Source of the DNA: DATCSE01 sp036568605
GTDB lineage: Bacteria; Pseudomonadota; Gammaproteobacteria; Burkholderiales; Burkholderiaceae_C
NCBI GenBank assembly: GCA_036568605.1
Contig: DATCSE010000497.1
Span: forward strand, 1 to 12,566
Length of the DNA stretch: 12,566 nt
Reading direction: 5' to 3'
The translations under genes were made by a program, and so were the position numbers. The notes under the pieces are model-generated. The model ran no database searches, was not told the origin of the DNA, and worked only from the letters and a program-made list of their open reading frames with translations. How positions within the stretch are numbered: the stretch's first letter is position 1; each line of letters opens with the position of its first letter. Shown piece by piece: positions 6,843 through 12,566 of this stretch.

Positions 6843-7907
6843 TCAGCGCAGCGTGCTTTGCGCCAGCTGCTGTTGGCGCACGCCGCCCTGGCGCACGAAC
6901 ATCCAGCCCGGATATTCCGGCGGCAGCGCGCTGACGTTGTCGAGCGCGGCGAGCTCGTCGGCGCTGAGCTTGACGTCGACCGCCTTGAGGTTGTCGCTCA
7001 ACTGTTCGGGCCGCTTCGCGCCGATGATCACGCTGGTGACCACCGGCTGGTGCAGCAGCCACGCGAGCGCGATCTGCGCGACCGAGACGTCCTTGCGTTC
7101 GGCGATGCCCCGCATCACGTCGATGGTGCCGTAGGCTCGGTCGACGTTCACCGGCGGGAAGTCGAATGCGGCGCGGCGGTTGCCTTCCGCGCCCTTCGTG
7201 TCGCGCGTGTACTTGCCGCTCAGCAGGCCGCCGGCCAGCGGGCTCCACACCATCAGCCCGACCTCTTCGCTGCGCATGAACGGCACCAGCTCGCGCTCCA
7301 GGTCGCGACCGGCGATCGTGTAGTAGGCCTGCAGCGATTCGGGCCGTGCGAGCCCGTGGCGCTCGGCGATGCCGATCGCCTTCATGATCTGCCACGCCGC
7401 CCAGTTCGAGACGCCGACATAGCGCACGTGCCCTTGGCGCACCAGGTCATCGAGCGCGCGCATCGTCTCCTCGACGGGCGTGGCGGGGTCGAAGCCGTGG
7501 ATCTGGTACAGGTCGATGTGGTCGAGCTGCAGGCGCGCGAGGCTCGCCTTCACGCCGGCCAGGATGTGATGGCGCGATGCGCCGCGTCCGTTGGGGTCGC
7601 CGGCGTCGGTCTCGCCGAACACCTTGGTCGCGACGATCACCTTGTCGCGCGGCACCTTGAGGTTCTTCAGCGCCTGGCCGGTGATGACTTCCGACTGGCC
7701 CGCGGAATAGACATCCGCGGTGTCGATGAAGTTGATGCCGGCATCGAGCGCACTGCCGACCAGCTTCTCGGCCTCGGACTGCTGCAGCGCGCCGATCTGG
7801 CGCCACTGCACGCCGCCCGCCAGCGTGCCTTCGCCGCCGAAGGTCATCGTACCCAGGCAGAGCTCGGAAACGAACAGGCCGGTGCGGCCGAATTTCTTGT
7901 AGCGCAT
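6843..7907 (-). CDS. Aldo/keto reductase
   Basis: A 354-residue cytoplasmic TIM-barrel oxidoreductase, presumably NADPH-dependent. The catalytic tetrad is present: Asp62 and Tyr67 (FIDTADVYSAGQSE), Lys95 (VATKVFG) and His137 (LYQIHGFD). Further family marks are RYVGVSNWAAWQ, YYTIAGRDLERELVPF, WSPLAGGLLSGKY and the cofactor segment SVIIGAKRPEQLSDNL. The length is that of YajO/YhdN-like aldo/keto reductases. The ATG at 7907 matches the family start (MRYKKFGRTGLFVSELCLG) and has GAGGA upstream. The gene stands alone on the minus strand; a dyad 28-46 bases upstream shares its sequence with the site ahead of the SDR, hinting at a common regulator. The substrate is unknown. Confidence 0.94.
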   Translation of the reverse strand: MRYKKFGRTGLFVSELCLGTMTFGGEGTLAGGVQWRQIGALQQSEAEKLVGSALDAGINFIDTADVYSAGQSEVITGQALKNLKVPRDKVIVATKVFGETDAGDPNGRGASRHHILAGVKASLARLQLDHIDLYQIHGFDPATPVEETMRALDDLVRQGHVRYVGVSNWAAWQIMKAIGIAERHGLARPESLQAYYTIAGRDLERELVPFMRSEEVGLMVWSPLAGGLLSGKYTRDTKGAEGNRRAAFDFPPVNVDRAYGTIDVMRGIAERKDVSVAQIALAWLLHQPVVTSVIIGAKRPEQLSDNLKAVDVKLSADELAALDNVSALPPEYPGWMFVRQGGVRQQQLAQSTLR

Positions 7908-7934
7908 GGGAGTGTCCTCGTGCTCAGGTTGAAC

Positions 7935-7953
7935 GAATCGTGTCGAACGATTC
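7935..7953. promoter_or_regulatory. Dyad upstream of the AKR, related to the SDR operator
   Basis: GAATCGT (7935-7941), a 5-bp spacer and ACGATTC (7947-7953) form a perfect 7-bp dyad 28 bases upstream of the AKR start. It contains GTGTCGAAC at 7940-7948, identical to 906-914 ahead of the SDR; over 14 bases (GTGTCGAACNATTC) the two sites differ only at the N. The same regulator, probably the ArsR-type protein, may bind both. Confidence 0.5.
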
Positions 7954-8156
7954 TCGACCTGTGAGGCGCTCGGGTCATGACACGTTCCCGCAGAGTTGTT
8001 GCCCGATCCTGCAAGGATGCAAGCCGGCGCGCCGACGCCGACGGATACATCTGCGAGCCTGCCTTCGCGGGCCGCGGGCAGAATGGGAAAGCACCGCGGC
8101 CACGGCGCTCGCCGCGTGCCGCACTTCCGCTCCAGGGACAGAAATGGAGGCCCGTC

Positions 8157-9086
8157 ATGCGCCGCGGATTCATTGCCTTGTGCATGTCACTTCTTTGCGC
8201 CGCGACGGCGGCCCCCACCCATGCCGCCGTCAGCGTGAGCATCGGCATCAACGTCCCGGTCTATCCGCGGATGGTGGTCGTGCCGGGCTACCCGGTCTAC
8301 TACGCGCCCAGCCTCGGCGCCAACTACTTTTTCTACGACGGCATGTACTGGGTGCTCGTGGGCGACAACTGGTACATGAGCTCCTGGTACAACGGCCCGT
8401 GGGTCATCGTGGAGCCTGCCTACGTGCCCTACTACGTGCTGCGCGTGCCAGTGCGCTACTACAGGGCACCGCCGCCGTATTTCCGAGGCTGGCCGCCCAG
8501 CGCTCCACCGCGTTGGGGCCACCATTGGGGTCCGCAATGGGAACAGCGCCACCGCGACTGGAACCGCTGGGACCGCCATGCCCGGCCCGCACCGGCCCCG
8601 CTGCCTGTCTATCAGCGCCGCTATTCAGGCGACCGCTACCCCAGCCCCGCACAGCAGGCCAATCTGCAGACTCGCAACTACCACTACCAGCCGCGTGCCG
8701 AGGTCGCGCGGCAGCACGTGCAGCAGCAACAGGTCGAACGCCGAGGCCCCGTGGTCGCACAGCCGCGGCCGCAGATCGAGCGGTCGCACGAACGACCGCA
8801 GATCGAACGACCGCAAGTCCAGCGCGTGCCGCAAGCGGTGCCTCAGCACCCGCAAGAGCGGCCGATGCAGCGGGAGCCGAGAAGCAGCGACCAGCCGCGG
8901 CGCGAGGCCGCGCCGCACATGCAGCCGCAGCAGATGCCGACGCAGCAAGCGCCGGTGGCTGTGCCGCGCGCGCCGCAGCACCAACAGCAAGGTCGCGCCG
9001 AGCAACACGAACGCGGCCGCGTCAAGGGGCATGGCGACGAAAGCAGGGACAGGCGTGACGAGGGCGGGCCACCCCGCGGGAGGTAG
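8157..9086 (+). CDS. Exported protein with Tyr/Trp-rich core and Gln/Arg/Pro-rich tail, function unknown
   Basis: A 309-residue protein. Residues 1-23 form a signal peptide (MRRG, hydrophobic core, cleavage near THA-AV), so it is exported. Residues 24-140 are rich in Tyr, Trp, Pro and Gly, with NYFFYDGMYWVLVGDNWYMSS followed by WYNGPW, PYYVLRVPVRYY and PRWGHHWGPQW. This is a pattern seen in small conserved periplasmic proteins of betaproteobacteria for which I know no function. Residues 141-309 are low-complexity, dominated by Gln, Arg, Pro and Glu, with short repeats such as ERPQIERPQ, and are probably disordered. The ATG at 8157 is chosen because GGAGG sits 7 nt upstream and a signal peptide follows at once; the in-frame extension back to 7977 has neither. 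It converges on ureC with only 12 bases between the stop codons. Confidence 0.82.
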   Translation: MRRGFIALCMSLLCAATAAPTHAAVSVSIGINVPVYPRMVVVPGYPVYYAPSLGANYFFYDGMYWVLVGDNWYMSSWYNGPWVIVEPAYVPYYVLRVPVRYYRAPPPYFRGWPPSAPPRWGHHWGPQWEQRHRDWNRWDRHARPAPAPLPVYQRRYSGDRYPSPAQQANLQTRNYHYQPRAEVARQHVQQQQVERRGPVVAQPRPQIERSHERPQIERPQVQRVPQAVPQHPQERPMQREPRSSDQPRREAAPHMQPQQMPTQQAPVAVPRAPQHQQQGRAEQHERGRVKGHGDESRDRRDEGGPPRGR

Positions 9087-9098
9087 CCTGGATCGAGC

Positions 9099-10862
<1,764 letters not shown>

Positions 10863-10896
10863 GGAGTGCTTTCGGGTGGGGTGTTGGTGCGCTCGA

Positions 10897-10942
10897 GAAG
10901 TTTCTTGGACGCAAAGGCGCAAAGGAGCGCAGAGGCGCAAAG
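10897..10942. repeat. 46-bp inverted repeat, left copy of the GxxExxY unit
   Basis: This sequence matches the reverse complement of 11322-11367 at 43 of 46 positions (mismatches only at three internal bases). It starts GAAGTTTCTTGGACGCAAAG and contains the 9-mer GGCGCAAAG twice (the second copy ends at 10942). It ends 2 bases before the GxxExxY stop codon. Confidence 0.92.
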
Positions 10943-10944
10943 AT

Positions 10945-11322
10945 TCAGAGGTTGTTCACGACGCGCTTGATGCCGTTCTTGATCAGCGGAGCAGAGAAGT
11001 TGATGAGCAGACCCAGGCGCAGGCCAAGAAGACGAAGATAGGAGAGCGTCTGAGCAACGTGTGCATCGTGGATTGCATCAACCGCCTTGATCTCGATGAG
11101 CAGTTTGGAGTCGACGATCAGATCCGCTCGATAGGCGATGCCAAGCGGGCGGTCGCGATACGTCGCATGGATGGCGACCTCCCGTTCATGGAGCAGCTCG
11201 CGCTCCGTCAATTCGATCGCCATTGCCGCGACGTAGACCGACTCCAGCAGGCCTGGCCCAAGAGCCCTGTGTACCGCCAGCGCAGCATCGACGACAGTAG
11301 CCGCCAGTTCGTTCTCGTCCAC
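10945..11322 (-). CDS. GxxExxY-family protein (PD-(D/E)XK nuclease-like)
   Basis: A 125-residue small protein. The defining motif GxxExxY is Gly24-Glu27-Tyr30 in LGPGLLESVY. The segment YRADLIVDSKLLIEIKAVD carries Asp67, Glu77 and Lys79, spaced like the catalytic core of PD-(D/E)XK nucleases, a relationship known for this family (PDDEXK_3 in Pfam). The N-terminal half is helical, the middle is strand-rich, and the end is NGIKRVVNNL. Length and layout match a full-size member. It begins with GTG at 11322, whose last in-frame base pair borders the right inverted repeat; the frame is open further upstream but only through the repeat. It sits between ureB and ureC in the same orientation, yet has no known link to urease. 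Biochemical activity is unproven. Confidence 0.9.
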   Translation of the reverse strand: MDENELAATVVDAALAVHRALGPGLLESVYVAAMAIELTERELLHEREVAIHATYRDRPLGIAYRADLIVDSKLLIEIKAVDAIHDAHVAQTLSYLRLLGLRLGLLINFSAPLIKNGIKRVVNNL

Positions 11323-11367
11323 TTTGCGCCTTTGCGCTCCTCGGCGCCTTTGCGTCCAAGAAACTTC
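11322..11367. repeat. 46-bp inverted repeat, right copy of the GxxExxY unit
   Basis: Reverse-complement partner of 10897-10942, 43 of 46 positions identical. Its inner end touches the first base of the GTG start codon of the GxxExxY gene, and its outer end is 21 bases from the ureB stop codon. Confidence 0.92.
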
Positions 11368-11388
11368 TTGAACTCGGGCATCGCACCG

Positions 11389-11694
11389 TCACAGCGATCC
11401 TTGCACCAGCCCGCGAAAGCCGTAGACCTTGCGCTCGCCGCTGAAGTCCACGAGCTCGACCGTGCGCTGCTGCCCCGGCTCGAAGCGCACCGCAGTGCCC
11501 GAGGCGATGTTCAGCCGCATCCCGCGCGCGGCGGTGCGGTCGAAGCGCAGCGCCGCGTTGGTCTCGGCGAAGTGGTAGTGCGAGCCGACCTGGATCGGCC
11601 GGTCGCCGGTGTTCTCGACGACGACGGTCGCGGTGCGGCGGCCGGGGTTCAGCGCGAGGTCCGGGCCGTCGGTCAGCAGTTCGCCAGGGATCAT
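11389..11694 (-). CDS. ureB: Urease beta subunit
   Basis: A 101-residue structural subunit of urease. It starts MIPGELLTDGPDLALNPGRRT and contains ENTGDRPIQVGSHYHFAETN and the signature FDRTAARGMRLNIASGTAVRFEPGQ, then ends VYGFRGLVQGSL; all are hallmarks of UreB. It packs with UreC and UreA in the cytoplasmic enzyme. It is a separate gene, as in Klebsiella, rather than the fused form of Helicobacter. It starts 4 bases after the ureA stop codon, so the two are certainly cotranscribed; the next partner, ureC, is 526 bases away because a GxxExxY unit lies between. Confidence 0.97.
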   Translation of the reverse strand: MIPGELLTDGPDLALNPGRRTATVVVENTGDRPIQVGSHYHFAETNAALRFDRTAARGMRLNIASGTAVRFEPGQQRTVELVDFSGERKVYGFRGLVQGSL

Positions 11695-11698
11695 GTCG

Positions 11699-12001
11699 TC
11701 ATGCTATGGGTTGGTGCACGGTCACCAGCTTGGTGCCGTCAGGGAAGGTCGCTTCCATCTGGATCTCGGGGATCAGTTCCGGCACGCCGTCCATCACGTC
11801 GGCGCGGGTCAGGATGGTCTTGCCTTCGCTCATCAGCGCCGCGACGCTCTTGCCGTCGCGGGCGCCTTCCATGATGGCCGCACTGATCAACGCGACCGCT
11901 TCGGGGTAGTTGAGCTTGAGGCCGCGGGCCTTGCGGCGTTCGGCGAGCAGTGCGGCGGTGAAGATCAGCAGCTTGTCTTTCTCGCGCGGGGTCAGTTCCA
12001 T
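11699..12001 (-). CDS. ureA: Urease gamma subunit
   Basis: A 100-residue structural subunit of urease. Diagnostic sequence includes MELTPREKDKLLIFTAALLA at the start, RGLKLNYPEAVALISAAIMEGARDGK and PEIQMEATFPDGTKLVTVHQPI at the end. The ATG at 12001 is the conserved family start; a GTG at 12031 in the same frame would add ten unsupported residues. There is no recognisable ribosome-binding site before the ATG, and a sigma-54-like -24/-12 pair places the possible transcript start only about 3 bases upstream, so leaderless or unusual initiation should be considered. ureD, which often precedes ureA in related bacteria, is not here; a divergent permease gene takes that place. Confidence 0.97.
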   Translation of the reverse strand: MELTPREKDKLLIFTAALLAERRKARGLKLNYPEAVALISAAIMEGARDGKSVAALMSEGKTILTRADVMDGVPELIPEIQMEATFPDGTKLVTVHQPIA

Positions 12002-12014
12002 GGCGGTGCGACGT

Positions 12015-12057
12015 AGCAGGACGTATGCCACATCTTAGTGCTGGCATAGGCCTTGCC
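12015..12057. promoter_or_regulatory. Dyad TATGCCA-N11-TGGCATA with sigma-54-like -24/-12 pairs on both strands
   Basis: The 70-bp gap between ureA and the permease contains a perfect 7-bp dyad (12024-12030 and 12042-12048, 11-bp spacer). Plus strand: TGGCATA-GGCC-TTGCC (12042-12057) has the sigma-54 invariants GG-N10-GC. Minus strand: TGGCATA-CGTC-CTGCT (12030-12015) has them too. The arm could instead be an operator for a dimeric regulator. In both directions the -12 C lies only 15-16 bases from the start codon. Confidence 0.45.
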
Positions 12058-12071
12058 ATCTGGGCACTTCG

Positions 12072-12566
12072 ATGAATGCCGTGATCGCGCCGACTTCCGG
12101 AACCCCCGAGCCGACGCGCGTCGGTCCGGCGATCGCGGCGCTTCCGGCGGAGCCGGGCGGCACCGAAGCGGTGCAGCGGGTCGTCAAGGTCCGGCGCGAT
12201 TACAACAGCTGGGTCGCGCGCGAGACGATGGAGGACTACGCGCTGCGCTTCACGCCGCGGAGCTTCCGCAAGTGGTCGGAGCTGCGGGTTGCGAACACTG
12301 CGTTCGGCGCGGCCTCGTTCCTCGTGCTCGAGGCGGTCGGCGCGACGCTGCTGGTCGACTACGGCTTCACGAACGCCGCGCTCGCGATCCTCGCGACCGG
12401 GCTGATCATCTTCCTCGCCGGGCTGCCGATCAGCATCTACGCGGCACGCCACGGCGTCGACATGGACCTGCTGACGCGCGGCGCCGGCTTCGGCTACATC
12501 GGCTCGACCGTGACCTCGCTGATCTACGCGAGCTTCACCTTCATCTTCTTCGCGCTCGAGGCGGCC
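12072..12566 (+). CDS. NCS1-family permease (cytosine/purine/allantoin type), 5' part only
   Basis: An open frame of 165 codons runs off the right edge without a stop, so the gene is partial. After a Pro/Ala-rich cytoplasmic N-terminus (1-36) comes RRDYNSWVARETMEDYALRF (41-60), TPRSFRKWSELRVAN, and at least three membrane segments (about 77-97, 101-125 and 138-162), including TRGAGFGYIGSTVTSLIYAS, which matches the conserved early helix of NCS1 transporters (cytosine, hydantoin, allantoin, uracil). Such proteins import nitrogen-rich bases at the inner membrane. Its divergent pairing with urease fits ureide or purine use, where urea is released. I recall related N-termini in transporter-kinase fusion proteins, so the unseen C-terminus could carry a sensor kinase. 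The ATG at 12072 lacks a clear ribosome site; GTG codons further in are alternatives. Confidence 0.85.
   Translation, partial: MNAVIAPTSGTPEPTRVGPAIAALPAEPGGTEAVQRVVKVRRDYNSWVARETMEDYALRFTPRSFRKWSELRVANTAFGAASFLVLEAVGATLLVDYGFTNAALAILATGLIIFLAGLPISIYAARHGVDMDLLTRGAGFGYIGSTVTSLIYASFTFIFFALEAA

Larger units (their letters stand above)
10897..11367. mobile_element. Candidate mobile unit: GxxExxY gene enclosed by 46-bp inverted repeats
   Basis: A 471-bp unit lies between ureB and ureC. Its ends are 46-bp inverted repeats (43/46 identical) and its interior is almost exactly one gene. Removing it leaves 34 + 21 = 55 bases between ureB and ureC, an ordinary spacer. There is no transposase and I found no clear target duplication, so movement would need enzymes supplied elsewhere. 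That it is mobile is inferred from structure. Confidence 0.55.

Noticed and set aside
7977..8156. N-terminal extension of the exported protein
   Set aside because: It would bury the signal peptide; ATG 8157 has a strong GGAGG at proper spacing.
10863..10940. N-terminal extension of UreC by 26 residues
   Set aside because: The extension mostly translates the left inverted repeat (MRLCAPLRLC), is absent from UreC proteins, and ATG 10862 gives the canonical start.
10897..11367. CRISPR array or integron-like array
   Set aside because: There are only two long repeats, in inverted orientation, enclosing a gene; no regular spacers are present.

Overview
This window looks like chromosome from a high-GC Gram-negative bacterium, most likely a betaproteobacterium of the order Burkholderiales. 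The evidence is a Burkholderiales-type general porin (Lys-Lys signal peptide, Gln at the mature N-terminus, terminal Phe), separate ureA, ureB and ureC urease genes, an OmpR/heavy-metal-type two-component system, and strongly G/C-biased third codon positions throughout. No species is assigned.

Layout. (1) 83-1362, minus strand: a short-chain dehydrogenase (SDR) with an ArsR-type regulator upstream of it; nested inverted repeats built from TTCGA half-sites lie between them. (2) 1570-2673, plus strand: a porin followed by a strong intrinsic terminator. (3) 2711-6794, plus strand: a palindrome of heavy-metal-regulator type, then a Sel1-repeat protein, an OmpR-family response regulator and its overlapping sensor kinase; these three genes probably form one unit. 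(4) 6843-7907, minus strand: an aldo/keto reductase (AKR) whose upstream region shares a 14-base motif (13 identical) with the SDR upstream region. (5) 8157-9086, plus strand: an exported protein with a Tyr/Trp-rich core and a Gln/Arg/Pro-rich tail, convergent with ureC. (6) 12001-9099, minus strand: ureA, ureB, a GxxExxY-family gene, ureC. (7) 12072 to the right edge, plus strand: the start of an NCS1-family (purine/pyrimidine/allantoin-type) permease, divergent from ureA.

The urease locus is the most unusual part. A 471-bp unit, made of two 46-bp near-perfect inverted repeats enclosing a GxxExxY (PD-(D/E)XK-like) gene, sits between ureB and ureC; removing it leaves a 55-bp spacer. ureC itself carries a REP-like sequence in frame that adds about 16 residues in a loop region, while all metal-binding and catalytic residues are kept. 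No accessory genes (ureD, E, F, G) flank the structural genes here. The 70-bp divergent ureA/permease region contains a perfect TATGCCA-N11-TGGCATA dyad whose two arms each look like the -24 half of a sigma-54 promoter with a -12 GC at the correct spacing. This suggests joint nitrogen control of urease and a nitrogen-compound transporter.

Plausible working links: ArsR regulator -> SDR and possibly AKR (shared operator); two-component system -> palindrome at 2711 -> the Sel1/regulator/kinase unit; sigma-54/nitrogen control -> urease plus permease. All three are inferences from sequence motifs.
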